In this document: positions 19,549 through 31,054 of the stretch, piece by piece
Numbering within the stretch: position 1 is the first letter of the stretch
How the letters are laid out: each line of letters opens with the position of its first letter
The notes under the pieces: generated by a model
Told to the model about the DNA's origin: nothing
What the model saw: the letters and a program-made list of their open reading frames with translations, nothing else
The model's database searches: none
Program-made: the position numbers and the translations under genes
Assembly: GCF_017654505.1 (NCBI RefSeq)
Contig: NC_054543.1
Coordinates: 22,978,339-23,042,338, forward strand
From: Polyodon spathula
Lineage: Eukaryota > Chordata > Actinopteri > Acipenseriformes > Polyodontidae
Length of the DNA stretch: 64,000 nt
Direction: 5' to 3'

Positions 19549-20150
19549 GGGCGTGGCATCAGGATTGGAGGAGAGGATGCGCTCGTTAACCTAGAGGTCA
19601 TGAGCAAGGGTATAAATAGGGGATGTAGTGTAAGTGATCTGTTCCTTGGTAAATGGTTAGTGTTAAACTAACAAAAAGTCTGTGTTGCCGTACTGTGAAA
19701 CTATGAGTTTGTCCTGTGTTTGTTAGTGTTTGTTAACTGTTGTCTGTTTTTTAATAGACTACCAGTAGCACGATCCGAAGCTGTAGAGAAAGCCAGCATA
19801 AACCTGGACATCACTTTCACCCCTGCATTTTCAAGGAGAACTATAATACACCATGAGAACTTAATCACTGTCACCAAGAACTGTGTTTGTGTTTTGTGTT
19901 TAGTGTTGGTGTGTTAAACTGGACTTTTGGTGGCAGGTCAAACCAGTGGGATTTTAACAAACGAAGTGATACACGTCACTGTATTCACTTCCATCATTTA
20001 TTATTTACAGGTGTTTGCCATAAGGCTCTGGACATTGCATTAACTTCAATAAACACCCTTTCACCTGTTAATAATTGTATGTGTGATTCTTACCGGCACT
20101 GCACTGTACTCACCAGTATCCACTCACCACTTTGCCACAGCCGGTCGTAT
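19549..20150 (+). promoter_or_regulatory. Promoter-to-polyA-like noncoding unit (LTR-like), left arm
   Basis: A TATA-type box tataaatagggg starts at 19,611 and a polyadenylation signal aataaa is at 20,048-20,053, with no long ORF between, as in an LTR or a noncoding retroelement. Ends are not defined. The first 130 bp (19,549-19,676) relate to the right arm by plain reversal instead of reverse complement (see findings). From about 19,725 on, the normal inverted match resumes. Confidence 0.4.
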
Positions 20151-20830
20151 TTTTTATTTATTTATTTTTTTAATGTTCAGGGGTTTTTTGTGCTTCACAC
20201 GGTTTCTCAATTTGCCACAATCCTTGGACAGTGTTATGATTATTGCTACAATCATTGCCTAACTCAGTTTATTTGCAAGTACTGTACTTCCATCTCTCAG
20301 AACTTCCTGTTGGCTGCAAAAGGTTAGATCAAAGATTTTCAGACAGTAACCTCTGTTTCTTAAATGTCTGCATACCTTGAAGAAGAGACTTTGAAAGTGG
20401 AACTTAAAGAAGCAGGCATTATTTACAAATCAGAGGAGTCTACAAGTAGACGGTACTGATACTATATACAAGTTTTCAGTGCTTTGTTCCAGTTCTGAGG
20501 GCAAAATTAAATCTTAATTCACGCAGAACAACCATCTTGAAGCAGAAATACAAATGACAGGCTTGCTGTTGATTTAAACGCTTCTGCTTCTGTGGGTCTA
20601 ATATTGTGCCATGGTTTCATTTTGTAATCAGGTTATTTATTTCACAGTTGTTTGGTCGAAATAAAAGTGCATTTTATATTAGCTAAAAATAATTTTAAAA
20701 AGGTTATTTATTCCTGAAAACCATTGCTACCCCCCCCCAACCTCATCAACCCCTGGATCTTGCCCCACACCCCACACACACTTTAGAAAGGCTCCGTCGC
20801 CGTTGACTACAGTCCTAATGATTGCATGTC
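20151..20830. other. Inner end of the left arm, no gene
   Basis: Unique-looking AT-rich sequence that matches 27,463-28,145 in reverse complement. The match stops after gcatgtc at 20,830. No coding evidence. Confidence 0.55.
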
Positions 20831-20899
20831 TGTGCTTCATTTGGCATTCCTATGTCCAGTATGTCCAGTAAATTGGGACTAAATAAAACACATATTGGG

Positions 20900-21440
20900 A
20901 TTATCGGTGTAATGAGTGTAAAGGAGTCATAATTTTCAGTTTGATTACTTTAGTAATAACCATTATTATGGTGGAATCCTTTGTTTACACACAATTTACC
21001 ATTTCAGTAGAAATGTGTTACAAACCATGCATGTACTGTTTTTATAGGTGTTTAATGCATTGTGATAATTTTTGTATTTATAGATCCAGTTTTTGTGTGA
21101 ACCTTGCTTGTGAAAGGTTCAAAGTGGGGATTGTAATATTTTAAGCTTTATATTAAATTGTAATCATTTATGTGTGTACTCCTTTGGATGGCAAGGGAGT
21201 GGTAAATCATTAAAGGCTCTCTCCCTGTGTAACTTCGTACACAGCCAAAAGGTCCTGTCTGTCAGGTTCTTTTTTAGTTCAAAGGACCATCTGTTTGCTA
21301 AGTATTGTTTTGGATTTTGAAATGACAGAAACCGGTTTTCACAACAGACAACCTGGGTTGGTGCTTTGCTAATTAAAATGCTGATTGTGATCACAGGTAC
21401 AAGCCACAGGCAAGCCAGCTAAAAATGCTTCTAATATACA
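20900..21440 (-). repeat. Inverted copy of crystallin-cluster 3' flank
   Basis: This matches 48,245-48,690 and 56,630-57,075 in reverse complement. It belongs with copy A and shows that copy A was duplicated together with at least 2 kb of downstream DNA, but without the satellite. Confidence 0.7.
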
Positions 21441-21589
21441 AAGACTTCGGCAGGGAGACTCCAAGGAGGGGGGTAGTTTTGTTGTCTATTTAACCTCTGT
21501 ATTCCTGTACTTCAAGACTGTTTATCATACTCACCTGACGGCACAGAAAATCTACTTTTGGACAGCATTCGGAAGGGTAAAACTGAAGA

Positions 21590-21935
21590 GACTTCAATCT
21601 AAAAATCGATCCATGACATACTGGACTACACGGATCAGTAAACACATGTACAGACTCTGTGACCAAAACCTGGCAATCGAAACGGGACCACATAGACAGT
21701 CCTGGCTATCCAGAGACAGGATGCTATGTGAACACTGTGAACTGGGAGAAGTTGACTCAGGGATACACTTTCTCATACACTGCAATAAATATGCAGAAAC
21801 AAGAGACACACCTGACCAGTCCAGAAAGAGTGGCAGTCCTACTGGTGGAGGTAAACACAGCACCACTGGCTGCCCAGTATTTCTATGCCTGTCACAGCCA
21901 GCCTGAGGGACACACAGACAGTGAACACTCTGCAC
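21590..21935 (+). mobile_element. Retroelement 3' fragment encoding a zinc-binding C-terminus
   Basis: In the + frame the product reads RDRMLCEHCELGEVDSGIHFLIHC, the CxxC...HxxxxC zinc-binding end seen in several non-LTR reverse transcriptases, followed by noncoding sequence. About 110 codons remain and no catalytic motif. Related antisense fragments sit in the tandem units at about 47,900-48,240 and 56,300-56,625. Confidence 0.55.
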
Positions 21936-22690
21936 AGGGGCACTTACAGAAGGGAAGGGAAGGGAGGGAGGGAGGGAGGGGGGTAGTTTGTTTGTTTAAA
22001 AGAGTTCATTTTTTTACATTCCTACCTCAATAATTATTCTTTTTAATTTATTTACTTGTGTATTGATGTTTATGTAATGCTTATACAGTCAGCACTCACA
22101 TATCCAACTCTATGACATTTTAACTTCAGTATCGGTTAAACGAGTGTGACACATATATGAGTATTTGGGCCCATTCCAACCCGTCCGTTTCTTCAGGAAA
22201 CACAAAAAAGATACAACGTCAAAAATACAGCTGACTTTTTTAAATAAGTTGGCTTCCATTTAGATGTACTGTAGTTGGTTTTGTTGGTACAGTTCTATAT
22301 TTTCAACAGAAGAAATATTTTAATTCAGAATGATATGATTATGAAAATATCTATTGCCAAAAGAGTTGACTGTGGACACGAAGACTGTAGAACAGTACAT
22401 ACTTTTAAATCCAGTAAGTATTGTAGCAGTATGTAAAATTCCACATCAACGACCCAACAGCAAAATTAAATTGAAATGTTACCCATGCACAGACCTGCGT
22501 AAAACGTAAAAGGCAATGCAATTCAGGAGAAGATTAAAAAACAACACAAGTTTCCAGAATTAAAACAGTATCGAAAGTCAGTATTCAAAATTACAGAATA
22601 TAGTGCTTGATTTAAAAAAGTATCATGATGTATTGTTAAAATTTGCCAATTTGACCTACAGTATGGTAACTCCCTTGATATCATGTAATG
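21936..22690 (-). repeat. Inverted copy of 3' flank of the crystallin/aerolysin genes
   Basis: Blocks match about 47,160-47,880 in reverse complement (for example 22,110-22,260 against 47,590-47,780). Numerous indels show it is older than the tandem units at 45-63 kb. No gene. Confidence 0.65.
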
Positions 22691-22693
22691 ATT

Positions 22694-23146
22694 TTAATGA
22701 AAACAGAAATTCAATAAGCATGAAGGTGTCTTTAATATTACTTTATATAGTTTTGCATATCCATTAAAACTGTTTACAATGTGGGAGGAAGCCTCATCAT
22801 TGAAGCTTACAAATGTGAGGTTGGTTTCAGTGTTTAAAACTAATTGACATCCTTGCAAATTGCTGTGCTGAAACAAAACGATTTCAGGATTCTCAAGATC
22901 CTCCATGATGATCTTTAGTGAGGAGAATGAATCATTTCCGTCGATGCTGGCATACTCCCCTTCCTCATAAACTCTCTGTTGTCCAGCATAGTGGGCGTGC
23001 TCATAAGCTATCCATGGCTGGCCGATTACCTTCAAGGATGAAATGCAGTCATTAAAGCTTTCATTTATCAGATTGGGAACATCTCTGTAGAACTCTTTGC
23101 TGAGGCCCTGGAAATTGCCATGCTGATACACGATGATCCTACTCAT
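22694..23146 (-). pseudogene. Crystallin/aerolysin gene copy A: crystallin part only, internally deleted
   Basis: The 150-codon frame starts at the same ATG as the intact gene (MSRI..., first residues of the first Greek key). It keeps the first three beta/gamma-crystallin Greek-key motifs (YQHGNFQG, YEHAHYAGQQ, FQHSNLQGCQ). After the HIVN codons (about 22,770) it jumps into what is 3' UTR in the other copies, so the last 24 or so residues are read from noncoding sequence. The fourth motif and the entire aerolysin-like domain are gone (about 0.8 kb deleted). Upstream, about 0.46 kb containing the TATA box is also deleted. Probably a pseudogene, though the frame is open. Confidence 0.8.
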
Positions 23147-24006
23147 GGTGGGTGTTTTCAGTTTCTGTTGGAATGCACTCAGGTTTTTTGTGACTGCTCT
23201 CTGAAATCCTCTTTTAGCACTGTGGACTGATTACTTCCATTGTACTTGTCCAGCAATTTCCGGATGAATGGGCTGCATTTTGTCAATTGTGCAAATGCCC
23301 CATCAATAAGTTACATTTAGTAAGTTAAGGCACATGCAATACTAAATGCAATTTAAAGGAACATTATGAAACAGGAGTAATTACAGATTATAGCATTATT
23401 TATTTTCAGTAATGTTGGCGTGCTACTTCGCTGTTACTCTCTGCAGATACTTCACACAGGAAATTCTTAAATTGCCTCTATTGTAAGGTTAACTTGAATC
23501 ATATCTATAGGAACATGCTATTTAATAGCTAGTTAAAATGGTTTATCACACAAAATGTAATGAAATGAATGTATAGTCCCATGCTGGGGCTATGGTATTT
23601 GTTGCATGTTAACACCAGTCTGTCCACTTTTCCTTTGGTTAGTTTCAAGACTTGACTACAGTAATCGTGATCCTTGACCAGGTATCACACTATGAATCAG
23701 ATATATAGAGCTTTTGCTCCAGTGTAAAGTTTGAACCATTAGTTTCATAATGAAAACCCCCAGCGTAACAAAGTTACATACTTTTGCCAGGAGGACAGGG
23801 GTGGAGTGTAGCCATAGGTTTTAAAACAATACAGTACTTAAGATAGGGGATCTCTAGTTAAACAGCATTCCTTCCATTGTACTTGCCCAACAGTTCCATG
23901 ATGAATGGGCTGCATTTTCTAAGTTCTTAAGGTAAATAAGGCACATAGAATATCAAATATATTTAATTTAACAGTACAACATGTGATTATATTATAATTT
24001 CTTTAA

Positions 24007-24099
<93 letters not shown>

Positions 24100-24410
24100 C
24101 TAAATACTAGAGTAAGAGATTCTAAGTGTTCTGAATAAATCCTGTAACTGAACAAAAAGTCTTTGTTAAAATAAAAGTGCCATTTACATGTGAAATCTGG
24201 GATTAATCTTTTTACCCATCAGTCTGCTTGTTTTGAAAAGGGACACACCGATGCAAAGCCTTCAATTACAAACCAGTTTGGCATGATTTGCTGACTTCAA
24301 GTTGTTAATCTCACAGTAAATATTCTGTAAATCCACTAAAGTGACAATAATTCCTTTTAAAATCAGATAATTCCATTTACTGATCATCAAAAACAAGATG
24401 AAAAGCATAT
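23147..24410 (-). repeat. Inverted copy of crystallin gene 5' flank, copy A
   Basis: Blocks match the upstream regions of copies D and E in reverse complement, for example 23,205-23,480 with about 52,945-53,205 and 23,590-23,900 with 52,500-52,800. The TATA-bearing segment present before copies C, D and E is missing between about 23,185 and 23,205. Confidence 0.7.
24002..24098 (+). repeat. Poly-A followed by (TA)n microsatellite
   Basis: About 18 A residues then about 37 TA units. Confidence 0.9.
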
Positions 24411-24660
24411 TTGTGTGTCCTCGGCTCACCGCGCACCAGCGATCCCCGTCGCTAGGCATAAGGACCGGCCCCGACCGACCCTCGCCGGGCTGCCTGGAGC
24501 TGTGTTGTCGGTATCGACCCATAGCCTCTGGGTGGCTGGATGGTGAATCTACAGTGTGCATAGAAGAGGTCGGCTGACGGCACACGCCTCGAAGGACAGC
24601 GTGTGTTCGTCTTCACCCTCCCGAGCCAGCGCAGGGAGTTGTCTAAATAATATTTGGCCA
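24410..24660. other. GC-rich unidentified interspersed element
   Basis: A sharply GC-rich block inside AT-rich DNA. It lies next to sequence that matches 41,185-41,345 in the opposite orientation, but the GC-rich block is absent there. The 107- and 69-codon minus-strand frames are not recognised. It may be a SINE or a fragment of a structured RNA-derived repeat, but no tRNA boxes were identified with confidence. Confidence 0.35.
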
Positions 24661-24823
24661 TTTCAAATTGGAAGAAAATTAATTAATTAATTAATAATTA
24701 ATTTATTTATAACTGTTTAATGTTGGTATTGCATGAATCCCATAATGTACTTCAGGTTTTACACGTGTACAAGAAGTATGCAAACTTCTTCATACCAAGT
24801 TTTTCCTGAACATTACTATTGTT

Positions 24824-24824
24824 G

Positions 24825-24893
<69 letters not shown>
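24824..24893 (+). repeat. (TA)n microsatellite
   Basis: About 35 TA units ending directly at a Tc1-like terminus (actgaacaaaaataaacg). Confidence 0.9.
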
Positions 24894-24894
<1 letters not shown>

Positions 24895-25935
24895 TGAACA
24901 AAAATAAACGTAACATGCAACAATTTAATTTTACTGAGTTACAATTCATAGAAGGAAATCAGTCAATTGAAATTAATTCATTAGGTCTTAATCTATGGAT
25001 TTCACATGACTGGGAATACAGATATGCATCTGTTGGTCACAGATACTTTAAAAAAAAAAAAAAGGTAGGGACGTGGATCAGAAAACCAGTCAGTATCTGG
25101 TGTGACCACCATTTGCCTCATGCAGTGTGACACATTTCCTTCGCATAGTTGATCAGGCTGTTGAATGTGGCGTGTGGAATGTTGTCCCACTCCTCTTCAA
25201 TGGCTGTGCGAAGTTGCTGGATATTGGCGGGAACTGGAACACGCTGTCATACACGTCAATCCAGAGCATCCCAAACATGCTCAATGGGTGACATGTCTGG
25301 TGAGTATGCAGGCCATGGAAGAATGAGGACATTTTCAGCTTACAGGAATGGTGTACAGAGCCTTGCAACATGGGGCCGTGTATTATCATGCTGAAACATG
25401 AGGTGATGGCGGCAGAAGAATGGCACGACAATGGGCCTCAGCATCTCGTCACAGTATGTCTGTGCATTCAAATTGCCATTGATAAAATGCAATTCTGTTC
25501 GCTGTCTGTATCTTATGCCTGCCCATACCATAACCCCGCCGCCACCATGGGGCACTCTGTTCATAACGTTGACATCAGCCAACCGCTCGCCCACACAACG
25601 CCATACACGATGTCTGCCATCTGCCCGGTACAGTTGAAACCGGGATTCATCCATGAAGAGCACACTTCTCCAGCATACCAGTGGCCATCGAAGGTGAGAA
25701 TTTGCCCACTGAAGTCGGTTACGATGCCAAACTGCAATCAGGTCAAGACCCTGGTGAGGACGACGAGCACGCAGATGAGCTTCCCTGAAATGGTTTCTGA
25801 CAGTTTGTGCAGAAATTCTTTGGTTATGCAAACCCACAGTTTCATCAGCTGTCCAGAAGATCCCGGAGGTGAAGAAGCCAGATGTAGAGGTCCTGGGCTG
25901 GCATAGTTACACGTGCTCTGCAGTTGACACGTCTC
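24893..25935 (-). mobile_element. Tc1/mariner-like transposon, truncated
   Basis: The left end actgaacaaaaataaacgta and the following 150 bp are those of a very common fish Tc1-like family. The transposase is antisense. The right end (N-terminal DNA-binding part of the transposase and second terminal repeat) is missing after about 25,935. Confidence 0.88.
25160..25837 (-). pseudogene. Tc1-like transposase fragment
   Basis: Cut-and-paste transposase with a DD(E) catalytic core. The open part (25,340-25,837) has WRSVLFMDESRFQLY (first Asp), GGGGVMVWAGI and FQHDNTRPHVAR (second Asp). After LCTPFL a frameshift breaks the frame, and the remaining C-terminus can be followed to about 25,160 in another frame. 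The N-terminal helix-turn-helix half is absent. Confidence 0.85.
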
Positions 25936-26535
25936 ATTGTAAACAGTCATGCCTAAGTGAAGATGCTCCCTCACAAGCACCAATCAGAATTTGGAAGGTA
26001 CCTTTAAAGCTTCAAGCTCAGCAAAAAATTACACAATACTTAAAGAACTCTGTGAAACATAAGCTGCCCAAAATAGAGTCTGGTCTTACAATTACACATG
26101 GAAGTCGGAGGCTAGAGGATGAGGTGTAGGAAAGCCTTGCATTGATTGAGGGGGTCTGCCTTGATAACACCTCGAAGGATCCATTAGATACTGGGGAGCA
26201 GTATTACAGCACTAGGTTAACTGTGTTTCCATCTTCCTACTACAGCGCTGACCTTGAACCAGCAAACTATAACATCAACACGTCAGCAGGTATGATTGTG
26301 AAAGCAAAGCCTTCCCACAGCCAACAACAGCAGTGGCCCTGATCTGCTTTCCCATCTCAGTCACTACTGTGCATTTCATGTGGCGTGAGCTGGGGGGTAG
26401 AGATAGGGCAGAAGAAGCAGAAGGGAGAGATAAGTAGGACAGAGTGCCGGCTAGAAAGGACCGGACCTTGGATAGAAGAGCAGGCGAGGCCCACTCTAGT
26501 AGCAGACCAGTGAAGCTGGACATGGAAGCTAGGAT
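25936..26535. other. No recognisable gene
   Basis: Unassigned sequence between the truncated Tc1-like element and the 78-bp tandem repeat. Several short overlapping ORFs on both strands have no family motif. Confidence 0.4.
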
Positions 26536-26770
26536 AGAAGGTGGTCACTGACTGAGGGTGACGATGCCGACACGCACCGAGGAGTGAAAGACCTGGCAAT
26601 CGAAGACAGGATACAGAAAGCGGTCACTGACTGAGGGCGGCGATGCCGACACGACCCAGGGCCGAAGGACTCAGCAACCGAAGACAGGATACAGAAAGTG
26701 GTCACTGACTGAGGGCGGCGATGCCGACACGACCCAGGGCCGAAGGACCTAGCAACCGAAAACATATATG
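26536..26770 (+). repeat. Three tandem copies of a 78-79 bp unit
   Basis: Units start at 26,536, 26,615 and 26,693 with agaa(a/g)g(c/t)ggtcactgactg. The second and third are almost identical and the first more diverged. The minus frame is open through the units because 78 is divisible by three. Confidence 0.85.
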
Positions 26771-27462
26771 AGGATTATGACTCTGGGAGCCGCCCCTCAG
26801 AGGAGGACGGTCCCGGAAGACCGGGACATGAAAGGAGATAGAGAGGGAGAGGTACCCAGCGTCTGAGACTTCTGTAAACGGGCACTCGTTAGACCTCCAA
26901 TTGGCCGAGACATCACGCTGCCTGAGACCTGAGATAAGAACAAGCATAGAGGTTAGTATGGGACTAGAGCATGAGTAGCCACGTCCCGAACTGAGACAGA
27001 GTATAGAACAGCCCTGAGTGAGGCAAGATAAGCGCAGGAGCTGTGAAAGAACAGAGTGTGGCCGGGGGTCCGCTCTGACTCACATGGTGAGAAGCCCCCC
27101 TGAAGGTCAAGGGAGGCTGAAGCCTGCCCTGAGGTTGGGGAAGTGAGATCACTTGCCCCACAAAAGGATGGACCCCCGGCTCCTCACCAAATCTCCTACA
27201 CCGTGAGACAAACAAAAGACAGCACATGCCAGTGCATAACGTAAACAAAAGACTAGAAGGACAAACGGGACAAGCAGGAGGATGGTTAGTAAATTTAGTA
27301 GGATATGACTATGTGTATACCTGCTGCTCAGTGGAGAGGAAAAAACCCCTAGAAGCTAATTAGGGGAAAACCTCTTGTGACTCCTGCAGACAGGTAGCCC
27401 CCACTTCGGGCATACTAGCAATTTTGGAATAGGCTGAAACTTTGTCGGAGGGAGACAAAGGG
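26771..27462. other. Unassigned GC-moderate sequence at the inner boundary of the right arm
   Basis: The composition differs from the AT-rich flanks and the style (ctgagac, gaaggac motifs) continues that of the 78-bp repeat, so 26,380-27,460 may be one unidentified element. No gene was recognised. Confidence 0.35.
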
Positions 27463-28573
27463 GACATGCAATCATTAGGACTGTAGTCAACGGCGATGGA
27501 GCCTTTCTAAAGTGTGTGTGGGGTGTGGGGCAAGATCCAGGGGTTGATGAGGTTGGGGGGGGGTAGCAATGGTTTTCAGGAATAAATAACCTTTTTAAAA
27601 TTATTTTTAGCTAATATAAAATGCACTTTTATTTCGACCAAACAACTGTGAAATAAATAACCTGATTACAAAATGAAACCATGGCACAATATTAGACCCA
27701 CAGAAGCAGAAGCGTTTAAATCAACAGCAAGCCTGTCATTTGTATTTCTGCTTCAAGATGGTTGTTCTGCGTGAATTAAGATTTAATTTTGCCCTCAGAA
27801 CTGGAACAAAGCACTGAAAACTTGTATATAGTATCAGTACCGTCTACTTGTAGACTCCTCTGATTTGTAAATAATGCCTGCTTCTTTAAGTTCCACTTTC
27901 AAAGTCTCTTCTTCAAGGTATGCAGACATTTAAGAAACAGAGGTTACTGTCTGAAAATCTTTGATCTAACCTTTTGCAGCCAACAGGAAGTTCTGAGAGA
28001 TGGAAGTACAGTACTTGCAAATAAACTGAGTTAGGCAATGATTGTAGCAATAATCATAACACTGTCCAAGGATTGTGGCAAATTGAGAAACCGTGTGAAG
28101 CACAAAAAACCCCTGAACATTAAAAAAATAAATAAATAAAAAATACGACCAGCTGTGGCAAAGTGGTGAGTGGGTACTGGTGAGTACAGTGCAGTGCCGG
28201 TAAGAATCACACATACAATTATTAACAGGTGAAAGGGTGTTTATTGAAGTTAATGCAATGTCCAGAGCCTTATGGCAAACACCTGTAAATAATAAATGAT
28301 GGAAGTGAATACAGTGACGTGTATCACTTCGTTTGTTAAAATCCCACTGGTTTGACCTGCCACCAAAAGTCCAGTTTAACACACCAACACTAAACACAAA
28401 ACACAAACACAGTTCTTGGTGACAGTGATTAAGTTCTCATGGTGTATTATAGTTCTCCTTGAAAATGCAGGGGTGAAAGTGATGTCCAGGTTTATGCTGG
28501 CTTTCTCTACAGCTTCGGATCGTGCTACTGGTAGTCTATTAAAAAACAGACAACAGTTAACAAACACTAACAA
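27463..28573. other. Inner end of the right arm, no gene
   Basis: Reverse complement of 19,725-20,830, including the polyadenylation-like ttattg signal (minus strand) near 28,245. No coding evidence. Confidence 0.55.
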
Positions 28574-28766
28574 ATTGTTTGGGTTGACATCATTAGCCGT
28601 TTCACAGGACGGCACAAAACAATCAAATGTTGATTTGGTGATATGGTTCCTTGTCTAGTGAATGTATGTAGGGGATAAATGGGAACGAGTACCTGGAGAT
28701 CCAATGCTCTAACGACTAGACAATTGCGCGTAGGAGAGGAGGTTAGGACTACGGTGCTGGAGAGAC
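28574..28766. other. Mirror-related patch in the right arm
   Basis: The patch breaks the reverse-complement match between the arms. It matches the left arm 19,549-19,720 only when letters are read backwards on the same strand (core 28,616-28,760 with 19,549-19,676). Compare cgtaggagag at 28,729-28,738 with gagaggatgc at 19,571-19,580. It contains about 18 extra bases (aacgactagacaattgc region) and several one- or two-base indels. Confidence 0.85.
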
Positions 28767-28951
28767 CTCTCTGGTTTTTTTATTTTTCTTAAAAATATTT
28801 CCCAATATAAAACCAATGTCACCTTACAATAATTGATTTTGAGTTTAACTGTTTTAAAATAAAATATCGAACAGAACGAAATTTCAATGTACCATTTGTA
28901 ATTCAGTAATATGAGAGAATAGGTCAGGGGTCTGAATACTTTTGCAAGGCA

Positions 28952-29034
<83 letters not shown>

Positions 29035-29094
29035 GTACTGTGATACTTTATAACTTTGTAAGTCGGCCTGGATAAGGGCATCTTCTAAGAAATA

Positions 29095-29151
<57 letters not shown>

Positions 29152-29160
29152 TTCCATTAC
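28767..29160 (-). repeat. Right-arm Tc1-like end, (TA)n and (AAT)n arrays
   Basis: Counterparts of 19,169-19,548: a Tc1-like terminal fragment (28,767-28,954), a TA array (28,955-29,030) and an AAT array (29,097-29,149). Confidence 0.8.
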
Positions 29161-30017
29161 ATGTTAACGCTTTTTCATGCTGATTGAACTTGGCTCTCGC
29201 CAAGATAAGCACCAATTAAGATGTAGCCCATGGGGCCCCCGCACAAGGAGTCACCATTTTCACGGTTTTGGGTGCCAGGACGGCGTGGAAAAGTTAATTT
29301 TTTCGTCATGACTCAAGATTTTTGGTGAACCAATGTGCAGTTTTGGGAGATGGTTGGGGGTAGTCCCCTGACTCTTTCAATGGTGGCTCTACGTGCTCAG
29401 GTTCAAGAGATATGCATAAAAATGTGTTTTTCAACCCTGCCATAGACATGAATGAGGCTGAACACCCTAGAAATATTTTTTTTGCAAAGAATTGTTACAA
29501 ATTCATGGCATGTTACATTCAGGCTGGTCCCCTGAGTGTAAAACCCTTCGAATGGTGGTTCAGGTGTTTCTGTTCCAGAAATATGCACTAAAAATGATGG
29601 CTTTAAGTATAAGGCAATAGTGTGATTTGTGCAACCTAAGGACAGGTGCTTCTGGATTCATTATCTACATTTAGTACAGGTGCTCTGTAGTAATTGTCAG
29701 CCTAGCACACGCGTTTGTTACATAGGTAATTTAGGGTACAGTTGGAACAAAAACCAGGAGAGACACCGACCTTCCACGACCAGGATTGGAGACCCCCGCT
29801 AGCAGATTCATTGCACCATATCACCAGATTTATACTGCGCCCTTTTTAATTAAAACACCTAATGAATCTCCCTATTGTTTCTTGCTAATTCTGCATTTGT
29901 TATGTGCTTCTCCAGGAAGAATGTATGTCTTTAATGAAACAAGCACTATGTAGTGTAGTGACTACATCTTCTTTACTGTGAGTGTAAAGTGATCAGTTTT
30001 GTTCAAGGAATGTATAG
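29161..30017 (-). repeat. Right-arm copies of unclassified dispersed repeats
   Basis: Reverse complement of 18,311-19,160 with few differences. No gene. Confidence 0.6.
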
Positions 30018-30395
30018 CTTGGTGTGTGTGTGCAGGGTTTGCTTGGTGGTGTGTAGTGTGCAAGGGTTGCATGGTGGTGTGTGCGTGCAGGGGTTGCATG
30101 GTGGTGTTTGCGCGCAGGGGTTGTATGGTGTTGTGTGCATGCAGGGGTTGCATGGTGGGTGTACGCGTGCAAGGGTTGCATGGTGGTGTGTGTGTATAGG
30201 GGTTGCATGGTGGTGTGTGCATGCAGGAGTTGCATGGTGGGTGTATGCATGCAGGGGTTTTATGGTGGGTGTATGCATGCAGGGGTTGCATGGTGGTATG
30301 TCCGTGCAGGTTTTGCATGGTGGCGTGAGTGTGCAGGGGTTGTGTGGTGGTGTGTGTATGCAGTGGTTGCATGTTGATGTGTGTGTGGGGAGTGC
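30018..30395 (-). repeat. Minisatellite, 27-33 bp units (right arm)
   Basis: Reverse complement of 17,936-18,310 with point differences. Open frames on both strands are repeat-derived. Confidence 0.85.
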
Positions 30396-31054
30396 AGGTT
30401 TGGCGCAAGGGCATGGGGGGCAAGGGCATATAAGGGGGTGCAGGGAAAAGACTGGGAAGGGTAGGGTAAAAGAAAAACTACTACAATCATTTATTTTCAC
30501 TTTTGACTCCCAGTCCCCTTTTCTCACTTTATGATTTTATTTTGTGATTATTTAATTACTGTCAAAATAAACAGCCTTCATCTACTCATGGTGGCAGTTT
30601 CATTTCTGTCCCAAAAAGAACCAGAAATGCTATAGTATGTTGATGGACATTACATAATCAAATGAGATGTCCTTTTTTTTGGAATACCATGTTCCTTCTC
30701 AAAAATGTGTTTTAATATTAGCCTTTAATAAAGGAAAACGACTGCTTTAATTAATTTTCATATATCTATTTCAGTGCAATTTAGTTTCTTCATTGTAATA
30801 AGAAATACGCTTTTTTAACATTGACATTTTTTTTTCATAAAACAAATAATGTTTTCTCGGGTGAGTAAAAAATACATTAACTTTGATTTATGTACTAAGG
30901 GTTACTCTTAAATGAATTCACAATCCAATTTATGGTAAACTGCACTGCATGACTTAGAAACTCGGAAACTGAGCTGAATTCGAGAATTATCAAAAACTAA
31001 AGCGGCCCAGAATTTAGGACGTTATCTGCAAACCAAAGCAGCCCAGAATAGGAC
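30396..31054. other. AT-rich flank of the right DIRS-like element, no gene
   Basis: Reverse complement of 17,271-17,930. Confidence 0.5.

Larger units (their letters stand above)
405..20830 (+). repeat. Left arm of a large inverted duplication
   Basis: The reverse complement of this arm matches 27,463-36,400. The match runs inward from the DIRS-like terminus at 779 to 20,830, and it is recovered again outside at about 405-525 (against about 36,285-36,400). Between those blocks, at 540-778, the relation is mirror-like (see findings). The left arm is longer only because it holds the 11.5 kb CR1/Tx1 insertion. By eye the core arms differ by scattered substitutions and small indels. Because one DIRS-like element lies wholly inside both arms, that insertion predates the duplication. 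Confidence 0.9.

Noticed and set aside
21164..21394. Conserved 76-codon frame (also at 48,278-48,508 and 56,663-56,932)
   Set aside because: Recurs only because the flank was duplicated; the upstream start and stop positions are not conserved as a gene, and no motif or codon bias was seen.
26536..26770. Possible CRISPR-like array
   Set aside because: Three contiguous 78-bp copies without spacers are an ordinary tandem repeat in eukaryotic DNA.
28680..28735. tRNA or tRNA-derived SINE on the minus strand (A-box-like gtctagtcgttagagcattg)
   Set aside because: No convincing B box or acceptor pairing, and the stretch lies in the polarity-anomalous patch, so its strand and even its sequence are in doubt.
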